From NCBI RefSeq assembly GCF_000735195.1, contig NZ_JPIM01000013.1, positions 1 through 59,929 of the forward strand: DNA of 59,929 nucleotides. The letters are read 5' to 3'. Numbering within the stretch: the stretch's first letter is position 1; each line of letters starts with the position of its first letter. The position numbers and the translations under genes are program-made. The notes beneath the pieces were generated by a model, which was given only the letters and a program-made list of their open reading frames with translations, was not told the DNA's origin and searched no databases. Positions 20,464 through 29,634 of the stretch are shown here, piece by piece. Source of the DNA: Chloroflexus sp. MS-G. GTDB taxonomy: Bacteria > Chloroflexota > Chloroflexia > Chloroflexales > Chloroflexaceae.

Positions 20464-21611
20464 CACGACCGTATCGGGTCGTTCATATCTCAACCGTTCA
20501 TCCGCCATTCGATCAACGTATCTTCTACCGCGAATGTGTTAGTCTGGCGGCGTCTGGTTACGAGACACATTTGCTCACACCGTTACCGGTAGTTGAACTT
20601 GAGCGGCAGGCAGTCCATCTGCATAGCGTAGGTGTGGTGGGTGAACAGCGGTTGGGATTAGGATTGAAGCGGCGCTGGCAACGCATACAGCGGGCAGCAA
20701 TCCTTGCTCGTCAGTTACGGGCCGATCTCTATCACCTGCACGATCCCGAGCTGATTCCTCTCGGATTATGGTTAAAGGCAACAACACGACGGCGAGTAAT
20801 TTTCGATTGCCACGAAAATAATATCGCTTATCTTCGCCAAAAGCACTATCTCAACTCGCTGTTGCGAGGCGGGCTAGAGCTTGGCATGGCGACGCTTGAA
20901 CACCTGGCTGCCCGAACGTTTGACGCGATCATCACTGCCGACCAAGGAGTTGCCGATCTCTACCTGCGTCAATTTCGCGCCCGCCGAGTGGTGGTCGTGC
21001 ACAATTTTCCGCAACTCGATCTGTTCCTGAATCAGCCACCACCAGCAGATGACGCACCGTTTGATTTGGTCTATCATGGAACGATCCCTCGTTACCATCT
21101 TGAAACGACCTTTGCTGTTGCCGAAGCATTGCAACGCCGGGGAAGACGTGCACGATGGCTTTTTTTCGGGAAGTGCCCTGAAATAGTCTGGGCGCAAGCC
21201 GAGCTGGTACGGCGTGGCCTTCAGGACAATATCGTGATTGACCCTCACCCCATACCACACGAGCAAGTGGCAGTTCGCGTGCGTCAGGGGCAGATTGGAT
21301 TTATTCCACTACCCGATCTGCCTAAGTTCCAGCATAACATTCCGACAAAACTGTTTGAATTCATGGCATTGGGGATGCCGGTCGTGTTAAGTGATCTCCC
21401 GCCGAGTCGACCATTTGTCGGCGATGGTCGGTGTGCATTGATGGTACCGGCCAATGATCACGAGGCGTATGCCGACGCTATCATTCGCCTACTTGATAAC
21501 CCGGAGTTGCGACGCACTATGGGCGCTGAAGGACGCGCACGGGTGATTAACCAGTTTAACTGGCAACGCGAGTCACAATATTTGTTATCGTTATATGCAG
21601 AACTCTTATGA
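20385..21611 (+). CDS. Glycosyltransferase family 4
   Basis: ATG 20385 is preferred because GGAGGGA lies at 20374-20380; the resulting gene overlaps the GT2 gene before it by 79 bases in another frame. The 408-residue GT-B enzyme has RVVHISTVHPPFDQRIFYRE at its start, YHLHDPELIPLGLWLK, and a C-terminal domain with FEFMALGMPVVLSDLPPSRP. HDPEL is typical of a GT4 subgroup in O-antigen and capsule loci. The last four bases overlap the following deacetylase (ATGA). Confidence 0.86.
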   Translation: MSQPHAYLPDDPAATRTMARPAQRTIARPYRVVHISTVHPPFDQRIFYRECVSLAASGYETHLLTPLPVVELERQAVHLHSVGVVGEQRLGLGLKRRWQRIQRAAILARQLRADLYHLHDPELIPLGLWLKATTRRRVIFDCHENNIAYLRQKHYLNSLLRGGLELGMATLEHLAARTFDAIITADQGVADLYLRQFRARRVVVVHNFPQLDLFLNQPPPADDAPFDLVYHGTIPRYHLETTFAVAEALQRRGRRARWLFFGKCPEIVWAQAELVRRGLQDNIVIDPHPIPHEQVAVRVRQGQIGFIPLPDLPKFQHNIPTKLFEFMALGMPVVLSDLPPSRPFVGDGRCALMVPANDHEAYADAIIRLLDNPELRRTMGAEGRARVINQFNWQRESQYLLSLYAELL

Positions 21612-22474
21612 AGCATAATGGTACGACCCACCAACTGATCATTACGGCTGACGATTACGGAATGTGTCCCGAAGTGAATCGGGCCATCGAAGAATGTCTT
21701 GCCGCAGGCGCCCTACGGGCAACCTGTGTGATGACCAATATGTCGGCTTACACCGACCTGATACGCCTACGGCATGACTTTCCCCAGGTCTCAATTGGCA
21801 TCCACTGGACATTGACGCTAGGTATGCCGGCTGCACCTCCATCGCACGTCGCCGATCTCGTTGCACCCAATGGTCAGTTCTGGTCAGCACCAGAATTTCG
21901 GCGGCGCTGGCTGACTCGCCACATTTCGCCTGATCACATACGGCTTGAACTACAGACCCAGTACGAACGGTTTGTGGCTTTGGCTGGTCAACCCGCCTTC
22001 TGGAATACGCATCAGAATGTGCACGTACTACCCGGTCTGTTCGAGCTGATCGTCGATCTGGCCCGACAGCTCGGTATCGCAGCGATGCGCTCACACCGTC
22101 GGATCACGGCGCCGCGTCGTGGATCGGCGTTGCAATACTACCTGCGCAATCCTCTGTACTGGCTTAAGGGGCAGGTGATTGCCCACTGGGCCACCACCGC
22201 AGCTAGGCAGGGGATGCGAATGCCGGCTGGCGTGGTCAGCACTCCAGGGTATGGGCCAGGAAAGGCGGCTGTCGAACAAATCGTGCTACGAGTGCCCTGG
22301 CCAAAGAACGCCCCGGCTGAACTAGTGATACATCCGGCAACGGGTGTCGTTACCGATCTCTTCGGCAGCCTGACCGAATCACGTTTACGTGAGTACGAAG
22401 TCTTTCGCGATCCGGAATTGGTCAGCCGTCTGACAGCGATAGGGGTTCAGCCTGTCGGTTTCGAGGTGTTGTGA
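21608..22474 (+). CDS. ChbG/YdjC-family carbohydrate deacetylase
   Basis: The 288-residue protein has the YdjC metal-binding signatures: IITADDYGMCPEVNRAI with the Asp pair at residues 15-16, SIGIHWTLTLG (His) and NTHQNVHVLPGL (His). Family members remove an acetyl group from N-acetylated amino sugars; ChbG acts on chitooligosaccharides. The start overlaps the previous stop (ATGA), and its own stop overlaps the next start (TGATG). Together with the NodB enzyme at 4285 it gives the locus two unrelated deacetylases. Confidence 0.87.
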   Translation: MKHNGTTHQLIITADDYGMCPEVNRAIEECLAAGALRATCVMTNMSAYTDLIRLRHDFPQVSIGIHWTLTLGMPAAPPSHVADLVAPNGQFWSAPEFRRRWLTRHISPDHIRLELQTQYERFVALAGQPAFWNTHQNVHVLPGLFELIVDLARQLGIAAMRSHRRITAPRRGSALQYYLRNPLYWLKGQVIAHWATTAARQGMRMPAGVVSTPGYGPGKAAVEQIVLRVPWPKNAPAELVIHPATGVVTDLFGSLTESRLREYEVFRDPELVSRLTAIGVQPVGFEVL

Positions 22475-23859
22475 TGCGTCTCTTTGCTTTCCCCTCGCAA
22501 CAGCAAATCTATGATCACTCACCGCACTGGTTGCAGCGGATTTTGGTGAACGCCGAAGCAGTACGTCGTGAATGGTTTCGTCGCCATGGCGATTATCGGC
22601 AATTGGTCGCCTCGCACGATCCATCCTGGTACTATCGCTCGCGTGACGAACAAGAGAACTGGCAACTGATGCAGTTGAACCGCTTGCTAGCGGCAGTGCG
22701 TCGGCGAGTACCATTTTATCGTGACATCCTGCCCGATCAACCACTGACCAGCCTGGCCGACTTGTCGAACATCCCGATGTTGCACAAAGAGCAGATCCGG
22801 CAAAATCCACTTGCTCTGGTAGCCGATGACCTCGACCGCCGCACGCTCTGGCCGCGTAAGACTAGTGGCTCAACCGGTACTCCCTTGACCTTCTACCTCG
22901 ACCGTGAGGCAACGCGCAATCACCAGGCGCCGGCCGATGCCATGCTGGCAACATTGGGATGCCAATTTGGTCTGCCACGTGCTCGCTTTTCTGGTGCGTA
23001 TGTCGCTCCCTATACCCGTTCTCAGCCCCCGTTTTGGATATGGATTGATCTCTACCACCAGTTGCAATGTTCGGCTTATCACCTGGCCCCAGAGTTTTAC
23101 CCGCATTACATACGGGTGTTACGTGAGAGCGGAGTGATCTACGGTACCGGCTACCCGACAGCGTGGCATTTGCTGGCAACGTATCTGCTAGAGACTGGAG
23201 ATCGTCCGCCGACGTTGCGTGCAATCATTACCGACAGCGAGGGAATCAGCATCGAACAACAGATGGTGGTTGAACGGGCGTTTGGCTGTCCGGTTGTACA
23301 GACCTACGGTACCGGTGAAGTTGGTCAAATTGCCTGGCAGTGTGAACACCGCCGGTATCATATTCTGAGCCGGGCTGCGATCGCTGAAGTCGTCGATGAC
23401 GATGGTCGTCCGGTTGCACCGGGTGAAACCGGTCAGATCGTCGTCACGAGCTTTGCCAGCTCAGGAACGCCATTTATTCGCTATCAAACAGGTGATCTGG
23501 CAACGCTAGCTCCTGATGATTGCCCATGTGGACGGCACAGCCCTTCGTGGGTAGCGATTGAAGGCCGCATCGACGATCGGATTAAGACACCAGATGGACG
23601 TTGGATCGGTCGGCTCAGTCATGTAACTAAACCGGGAATAGGAATCAAAGAGAGCCAGATTGCTCAGGTTGCCCGTGATCGTATCGTCATTCGTGTCGTA
23701 CCGGCAGCCGATTTTGTACCCGCTTCAATGACAGCCGTCATCGAAGTGGCTCGTCGCTATCTTGGCCCAACTATGCAGATCGAGTGGGAACTAGTCGAGC
23801 GCCTGCCACGGACACGGGCCGGAAAGTTACGTCACGTGGTACGCGAGATCGAGGTGTAA
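22474..23859 (+). CDS. Adenylate-forming enzyme, PaaK/CapK family
   Basis: The 461-residue protein belongs to the phenylacetate-CoA ligase/coenzyme F390 synthetase group. The ATP loop KTSGSTGTPLTFY is at about residues 129-141, and TYGTGEVGQIAWQC (about residues 279-292), IRYQTGDLA and GRIDDRIKT follow, all standard for adenylate formers. CapK-like members sit in many capsule loci, where their chemistry is mostly unproven. A fair guess is activation of an acyl or amino acid group for attachment to the glycan. No phenylacetate genes are nearby. ATG 22474 is used; it overlaps the preceding TGA. Confidence 0.8.
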   Translation: MRLFAFPSQQQIYDHSPHWLQRILVNAEAVRREWFRRHGDYRQLVASHDPSWYYRSRDEQENWQLMQLNRLLAAVRRRVPFYRDILPDQPLTSLADLSNIPMLHKEQIRQNPLALVADDLDRRTLWPRKTSGSTGTPLTFYLDREATRNHQAPADAMLATLGCQFGLPRARFSGAYVAPYTRSQPPFWIWIDLYHQLQCSAYHLAPEFYPHYIRVLRESGVIYGTGYPTAWHLLATYLLETGDRPPTLRAIITDSEGISIEQQMVVERAFGCPVVQTYGTGEVGQIAWQCEHRRYHILSRAAIAEVVDDDGRPVAPGETGQIVVTSFASSGTPFIRYQTGDLATLAPDDCPCGRHSPSWVAIEGRIDDRIKTPDGRWIGRLSHVTKPGIGIKESQIAQVARDRIVIRVVPAADFVPASMTAVIEVARRYLGPTMQIEWELVERLPRTRAGKLRHVVREIEV

Positions 23860-23863
23860 CCCA

Positions 23864-25099
23864 ATGCACATCCTCTATCTGCATCAATACTTTACAACTC
23901 GCTCTGGGGTAGGGGGCACACGGTCATACGAGTTTGCCCGTTTTTTCGTCTGCCAAGGCCATCAAGTGACGATAGTGACAGCAGCCAATCAGCAGCACCC
24001 GTGGTCAGGCGGATGGTGGCGCGAATCCACTGTTGACGGTATCAAGGTCATTGAGGTGCGGGCCGGCTATGCCGATTATCATCGAGGAACGGCGATTGGC
24101 TACGGTTGGCGGATCATCGCCTTTATCTTCTTTGCCATGGTCAGCCTGCTCGTCGTGTTGCGTGTTAAGCGGCCCGATGTCGTCTTCGCTACCAGCACAC
24201 CGTTAACGATCGGGATTCCGGGGATGCTGGCCAGTCGCTGGCATCGGGTGCCACTAGTGTTTGAAGTACGTGATCTGTGGCCCGAAGCGCCGATTCAGAT
24301 GGGAGCACTTCGCCATCCACTGCTCATCCTGGCGGCACGCTGGCTTGAGCGAGCGATTTACCGTTATTCGTACCACATTATCGCCCTCTCACCCGGCATG
24401 CGACAGGGAGTGATCGATGCCGGTATCTCACCAACAAAGGTGAGTGTCATCCCGAATGCAGCCGACCTTGATCTGTTTCATCCACAACGTGATGGTCGAC
24501 ACTGGCGTGAACAACTCGGTGAACCACCGTTTCTCGTGCTTTATTTCGGTACGATGGGAGAAGCAAACGATCTGGGCCAGGTGATTGAGGCAGCACATGT
24601 CTTGCAGCAGCAAGGACGGAGCGACATCCTGATCGCGCTGGCCGGTCAGGGCCGTCAACGGCCGTGGTTAGAAGAACAGAGTCGGCGTTACAGTTTGAAC
24701 AACGTGCGGTTTATCGATCCATTGCCTAAAACCGAGATTGCCGATCTGGTCGCTGCGGCAGACGTTTGTCTGACGATCTTCAAAGCGGTACCGGTGTTGG
24801 CAACCTGTTCTCCCAATAAACTGTTCGACACCCTGGCTGCCGGAAAACCGGTTATTGTCAACACTCCTGGCTGGCTCCGCCAACTGGTAACCGAACACCA
24901 GTGTGGTCGTTATGCACGAGCTGGCGATCCTGCGGATCTAGCAGCGCAGATCGTCTTCTTCCGCGATCATCCGACCTTCACCCACCAGGCCGGACAAAAC
25001 GCACGTCTGCTGGCCGAACGGTGCTTTGATCGCCAGCGTCTGGCTGCCGAGGTATTGCGTGTGCTGGATGCTGCGGTGACACAGCGATCAATCACTTAG
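23864..25099 (+). CDS. WbuB-like glycosyltransferase family 4
   Basis: This 411-residue GT-B enzyme starts MHILYLHQYFTTRSGVGGTRSYEFA, the opening of the WbuB-like subgroup. FEVRDLWPEAPIQMGALRHP, VIPNAADLDLF and SPNKLFDTLAAGKPVIVN follow. A membrane-associated stretch (AFIFFAMVSLLVVLRV) lies near residues 86-101. WbuB is described as a probable L-fucosyltransferase, which fits the GDP-fucose synthase at 15176; that substrate is inferred. It is the last gene of the block, and its end overlaps the convergent kinase gene by 12 bases. Confidence 0.84.
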   Translation: MHILYLHQYFTTRSGVGGTRSYEFARFFVCQGHQVTIVTAANQQHPWSGGWWRESTVDGIKVIEVRAGYADYHRGTAIGYGWRIIAFIFFAMVSLLVVLRVKRPDVVFATSTPLTIGIPGMLASRWHRVPLVFEVRDLWPEAPIQMGALRHPLLILAARWLERAIYRYSYHIIALSPGMRQGVIDAGISPTKVSVIPNAADLDLFHPQRDGRHWREQLGEPPFLVLYFGTMGEANDLGQVIEAAHVLQQQGRSDILIALAGQGRQRPWLEEQSRRYSLNNVRFIDPLPKTEIADLVAAADVCLTIFKAVPVLATCSPNKLFDTLAAGKPVIVNTPGWLRQLVTEHQCGRYARAGDPADLAAQIVFFRDHPTFTHQAGQNARLLAERCFDRQRLAAEVLRVLDAAVTQRSIT

Positions 25100-28000
25100 T
25101 GCCTGTTGCACGGCCACTTCAAGTGTACTGGAACGAAACGGTTTCTCAAGCACGTGCTCGTCGTTCAAGTCTATCCCTTGCAGGGCAGCAAAACCGCTTA
25201 TGTAGAGCACCTTGAGCTTGGGATCAACCTGTCGGGCCCGTGCAGCTAACGTCGGCCCATCCATCCCAGGCATCACCACATCGGTCAGCAACAAATCGAA
25301 CGGTTCAGCCTGTAATCGGGCCAGCGCTGTTTGCCCATCGCTGGTCGCAGCAACCGTATAGCCGAGTGCGAGCAACGTCTTCACGGTGATCTGAAGGAGT
25401 GCTGTATCGTCATCAACGACTAAAATACGGGCACCGCGACGTTCGGTAATTGGAACGGATGGTACTTCTTCAGACGGCAACTCTCCCGCACATGGCAGGT
25501 ACAACCGGATTGTCGTTCCCAAACCCGATGTTGAATAAATTTGGGCAGTGCCGCCCGATTGACGGGCAAAGCCGTAGACCATTGCCAGCCCCAGACCGGT
25601 GCCGCGCCCACGTTCCTTTGTGGTGAAGAACGGTTCAAATGCCCGTTCAGCCACCTCTGGCGTCATACCGGTACCGGTGTCTACAACGTCAATACTGACA
25701 TAGCAACCAGGTGACAGAATTGCCAATAGCATCGTATCTTCGTCTGTCACCCGCTGTTCGCGTACTCTAACGATCAAACTGCCTCCATGGGGCATCGCGT
25801 CTCGGCTATTGATCACCAGGTTGAGGAGTGCAGCCTCTAATCCGGCTCGATCCGCCCGTACTGTGACTGTCGTCTGCTCGATCAGCTCCACCTTAATAGC
25901 CGAACCAACCGTCACCTGTATCAAGGGCAGGAATTCGCGCACAATCTGGCAAACATCGATCGTGGTTGGCGCGAGCGGTTGCCGACGAGCAACAGCCAGC
26001 AAACTTTTCGTCAATTCAGCACCGCGTAGTGCAGCTTGCAGCGCCGCTTCTAACGATTTTCTGGTTTCTTCATCTCCCTGCCAGTCAAAGAGCGACAGAT
26101 CGAGATTCCCAATGATAATACCGAGCAGATTATTGAAATCGTGTGCAAGGCCGCCGGTAAGTAGACCTAATGCTTCCAACTTCTGTGTTTCACGGATGCG
26201 CTCATCCAGGTGCTTACGCTCGGTGATGTCGCTCAACGCACCGACCATGCGCACGACATGACCATCTTCATTGCGCAACACTTCACCGCGCGCCAAAACC
26301 CAACGATATTTGTCGTCACGGTAGCGCATGCGAAATTCCATGTGAAACGGTTCCTGACCTGCAAAGTGACGATCAAGCGCCTTCGTCACTGCTGGCCAGT
26401 CATCTGGATGAATACGCTCGAAAAAGGTAGTGATTGTATTCGGCAACTCATCCTCGGTGAAACCGAACATAGCCTTCCACTGCGGCGAGAGATAGGTCAC
26501 ACCATTCGTAATATCCCAATCCCATACCCCGTCTTGCACAGCCCGTTCAGCCAGCGCGTATCGCTCTTCGCTCAGACGTAACCGTTCGGCAATCACATGT
26601 TGTTCTATTACCGGCCCGGCCAGATGCCCGGCAAACTGTAAAAGCGCCAGCTCTTCGTTTTCGGCCACAGCCACACGTGCCGACCAGACGGTAAATGCAC
26701 CGATTATAACACCGCCCGTCCCGAAAATCGCCTCGGCCCATAGGGTCACCAAACCGTGCTCTCGGGCCGGTTTGGCATAAACTGCCCACAATGGATCGAC
26801 TTGCAAGTCAGGTATCATTACTCGCTGTTGAGTGATCAGTAACTGCCAGAGTGGATTAGTCAGGTGTGGCTCCGGCTGTTTCAGCGCTTCAATCAGGGGT
26901 TGCGGCAGGTGTGGTGCGATAACTTGTGTTACTTGATAGCCACCGGGATCGAATAGCACAACTGCACACCGGGTATCAGGCTGTTCATCCTCAAAAGCTT
27001 GTAACAAAATGTTCATCAAGGTATTCAAATCTCCACCTCCTAGCAGGCTGGTGAAGAGCTGCACCCGTAATCGCTCTTGAAACTCCAGACGTTTCAGTGC
27101 ACTAATATCGGTGTGCGTACCCATCATTCGGAGCGGATGACCCTGTTCATCGCGTTCAACAATTGCACCTACCGATAGTATCCACTTCCAGCCGCCTTGC
27201 CGCATCCGTGAGCGGAATTCCACTCTATATTCGGGAATGCGTCCGGCGAGATAGTCAAGGTAGGCTTGATACGCCCGATCTACGTCAGCAGGATGAATTC
27301 GTTCACGCCAGCTCTGGTTAGTCTCGATAAAAGCTGCGGGATCGTAACCCAACATCGTAGCGTATGCGTCAGTTACCGTTGTTGCTCCACTTTGGAGGTC
27401 AATATCGTAAAGGCCCTGATTGGCGGCACGTAAAGCTAATTCTAGCCGCTGAGCATTGATTTGAAGGGTTTGCAAACTCTGATATTCGGTTGTCACATCG
27501 GCAAAAAAGATAAAAATGAGTCGCTGCCCGTTACCATACATGCCACCTGGTACAATGTTGCAGTAAAAAGTAGTACCATCACGACGTTGACAGAGAATGT
27601 TCGCGAGTGATGAGGAATCACCGGTTAGCATACGCTGAAACAACGTCACGATTTGGGCGCGAACATCCATCGGATAAAAATCTTCAAAGTGTAAATCGAT
27701 CAGTTCCGCTGTGGAATAACCAAAAAGTTGACTCATGGCCGAATTGGACCACTGAATGGCCCGACTGTTCATATCAACTTCGATGATCCCGTAGGGGATG
27801 TAATCAATGATTGCCCGTAGTCGATATATTTCACGAGCAGTCGGTTGCCGATAATGAACTGAACGGTGGAGAATGAACGGGAGACGACGGAAATCGTCGG
27901 CAAACAAGAGATCAACAACCCCTGGCTCGGCAATAAACCGATCAAGGGCAAGATCTTCAGGATCGCAAATCAAGATTAAGGAAGTACTGACCGGCATCAG

Positions 28001-28183
28001 ATACCGAACCTCCGGTCGGCAGAGGATGAACGTTGGAGGTTGATCATCAACCAGTTGGATTAGTTCGGGGAAGTCAGTCACAAACGCATACGTAATGTGA
28101 TGAAACGGCGCAAGCATTTGGGTAATCAGCTCACGCAGATCGTCAATTGCAAAGAGGAGGAGGTGGGTGCGAGCGTCAGCCAT
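25088..28183 (-). CDS. PAS/GAF hybrid sensor histidine kinase with C-terminal receiver
   Basis: The 1031-residue protein has no membrane helix. In order: a degenerate receiver-like domain (about 1-115) without the phosphorylatable Asp; PAS (about 125-245); PAS/PAC (about 245-370, ending GTHTDISALKR); GAF (about 375-530); PAS/PAC (about 540-660, ending GALSDITERKHLDER); HisKA with the phosphoacceptor His in GGLAHDFNNLLG; HATPase with NLVINSRDAM, DTGTGM and GRGTGLGLAMVYGF; and a receiver (about 905-1028) with Asp in LLLTDVVMPGMDG. It should sense a cytoplasmic signal and pass phosphate internally. No DNA-binding partner is adjacent. It converges on the glycan locus, but a regulatory link is only a possibility. 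Confidence 0.92.
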   Translation of the reverse strand: MADARTHLLLFAIDDLRELITQMLAPFHHITYAFVTDFPELIQLVDDQPPTFILCRPEVRYLMPVSTSLILICDPEDLALDRFIAEPGVVDLLFADDFRRLPFILHRSVHYRQPTAREIYRLRAIIDYIPYGIIEVDMNSRAIQWSNSAMSQLFGYSTAELIDLHFEDFYPMDVRAQIVTLFQRMLTGDSSSLANILCQRRDGTTFYCNIVPGGMYGNGQRLIFIFFADVTTEYQSLQTLQINAQRLELALRAANQGLYDIDLQSGATTVTDAYATMLGYDPAAFIETNQSWRERIHPADVDRAYQAYLDYLAGRIPEYRVEFRSRMRQGGWKWILSVGAIVERDEQGHPLRMMGTHTDISALKRLEFQERLRVQLFTSLLGGGDLNTLMNILLQAFEDEQPDTRCAVVLFDPGGYQVTQVIAPHLPQPLIEALKQPEPHLTNPLWQLLITQQRVMIPDLQVDPLWAVYAKPAREHGLVTLWAEAIFGTGGVIIGAFTVWSARVAVAENEELALLQFAGHLAGPVIEQHVIAERLRLSEERYALAERAVQDGVWDWDITNGVTYLSPQWKAMFGFTEDELPNTITTFFERIHPDDWPAVTKALDRHFAGQEPFHMEFRMRYRDDKYRWVLARGEVLRNEDGHVVRMVGALSDITERKHLDERIRETQKLEALGLLTGGLAHDFNNLLGIIIGNLDLSLFDWQGDEETRKSLEAALQAALRGAELTKSLLAVARRQPLAPTTIDVCQIVREFLPLIQVTVGSAIKVELIEQTTVTVRADRAGLEAALLNLVINSRDAMPHGGSLIVRVREQRVTDEDTMLLAILSPGCYVSIDVVDTGTGMTPEVAERAFEPFFTTKERGRGTGLGLAMVYGFARQSGGTAQIYSTSGLGTTIRLYLPCAGELPSEEVPSVPITERRGARILVVDDDTALLQITVKTLLALGYTVAATSDGQTALARLQAEPFDLLLTDVVMPGMDGPTLAARARQVDPKLKVLYISGFAALQGIDLNDEHVLEKPFRSSTLEVAVQQALSD

Positions 28184-28238
28184 AATGGTATCCTTAAAAA
28201 TCTGTAGCCGAGGCGACGGATCGCACCGGGCATCTACT

Positions 28239-28247
28239 ATTATAGCA
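28239..28247 (-). promoter_or_regulatory. Extended -10 promoter of the hybrid kinase
   Basis: Read on the minus strand, TGCTATAAT ends at 28239, about 56 bases before the kinase ATG. No good -35 is seen, which is normal for an extended -10 promoter. Confidence 0.5.
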
Positions 28248-28595
28248 CTCCGTTACCAAGAGTGCTTACGTCTGAAGATAGACAAAGAGTTTTGATGAGT
28301 TGAGAAAAGAAGCGTGCGGATGGAAGGTTCTCAACCCCCGCTTTGGGAATGGTGTGCTGATGCACAGACAAAGAAAACCTGTCTTGGTGTCTATCCGGAA
28401 TATCCTATCGTTATGTCCACCACGGATGCACCCTAATCCATAGCACCCACACGATGGACGACTGGCCTGGCGCCGACGGAATTCCGGGGAAGGGAACGAC
28501 GGCGACGTGTACCTACCGATACCCTGCCCCGCCCGGCGCATCGCCTGTGCCCACGTTGCCCACTCCACAGAGAGGAACATAGCGGTGCTGGGACC
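28248..28595. other. Intergenic stretch without a supported gene
   Basis: About 350 bases between the kinase promoter and the end of the Rsm22 gene. Short open frames exist on the minus strand but lack ribosome binding sites and recognisable sequence. I see no strong palindrome or repeat. Confidence 0.5.
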
Positions 28596-29567
28596 CTACC
28601 CTCTGTCCGACCAGCTATCGCCCCACTCTTTATCACGAGCCTGACGCCAGATAGTTCCCTGGCTACGAGTGACGGTTATCAATTGCAACCCATCGGCAGT
28701 ACAGACCTGTAACTCGATGCGACCACTGTAGATTTTTGGATGGCGCACGATCCGTCCGTTCACCGGCAGCGCCGGGCGTCGGCTAACAATCAGGTATGCG
28801 AATTTCTCATCTTCAAACGGTGCAGAAGCACCTTTCAACCGGCGCTGAAAGGCCGGACGAGCAATACGCTGACTAAAATGACACCAGTCGTTACGTTCAG
28901 CTAGCGGACAGGAAGCAGTATGAGGGCATGGTGCTAATAAATAGGCATCGCGCTTGATCAGCTCGCCGCGGGCATGCAAAATAGTGGTGTGCCCGGCAGG
29001 TGTACCTGGTTCGACCAATACCAGTGCCCCGCTGGTTGCTTTCCACAGCCGACTCAAGAACAGGTTGCGCGCCGTGGCTTCAATCTCACCGTACACATAC
29101 CCGGCGACAACCAGATCGCTTTCAGGGAGACGATCAAGTGTCATGACATCTTGCTGCTGCCACACCACTGTCGGCAAATTGGTGCTAATCGTCAATTGCT
29201 TGCCAAGCCGGACCATAGCTGGCTGTCGCTCAATTGCCACAACGTGCTGGAGAGAAGGCCATTGCTCGGCAGCAGCCCAGATTGCTGCGCCGCTACCGGC
29301 GCCAATATCGAGCATCCGTTTGGGTGCAAAATCGGGTTGACTCTCGGCCAACCGTCGAAAGACAGACCGTAGGGCTGCATAGGTGGCCGGCATTCGCCAC
29401 GCGGCATAGGCAACTGCGTCAAGCGGAGTATTGATCACCGGTATGCTGCCGGTTCCCTGCTCACGGTAACGTGTAGAGAGTTCAAGCGCCGCTCGTTCGA
29501 GTGCCGTCAGCGGTTGTTCGGCAATAACCCGCTCAAGCGTATGCTGCAAAGATGGCGGAAGTTGCAT
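28596..29567 (-). CDS. Rsm22-family ribosomal small-subunit methyltransferase-like protein
   Basis: This 323-residue protein matches the Rsm22/METTL17 family, which is tied to assembly of the small ribosomal subunit. The SAM-binding motif DIGAGSGAAIWAA is at about residues 93-105, then VVAIERQPAMVRLG and the motif IV-like region DLVVAGYVYGEI. A cysteine set (CPHTASCPLAERNDWCHF, about residues 220-237) corresponds to the Fe-S cluster site described for METTL17. The protein is complete. It lies 67 bases downstream of moaA on the same strand and may be co-transcribed with moaA and mrp. Methyltransferase activity of this family is uncertain. Confidence 0.85.
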   Translation of the reverse strand: MQLPPSLQHTLERVIAEQPLTALERAALELSTRYREQGTGSIPVINTPLDAVAYAAWRMPATYAALRSVFRRLAESQPDFAPKRMLDIGAGSGAAIWAAAEQWPSLQHVVAIERQPAMVRLGKQLTISTNLPTVVWQQQDVMTLDRLPESDLVVAGYVYGEIEATARNLFLSRLWKATSGALVLVEPGTPAGHTTILHARGELIKRDAYLLAPCPHTASCPLAERNDWCHFSQRIARPAFQRRLKGASAPFEDEKFAYLIVSRRPALPVNGRIVRHPKIYSGRIELQVCTADGLQLITVTRSQGTIWRQARDKEWGDSWSDRG

Positions 29568-29634
29568 AGGCTGCGTTACAATCAGTCAACAGATACAACC
29601 ACTATCCTGTCTGATACTTGAAGGCAACCTTGCG

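Noticed and set aside
28266..28636. Minus-strand open frames between the hybrid kinase and the Rsm22 gene
   Set aside because: No binding site, Arg-rich composition, no family resemblance.
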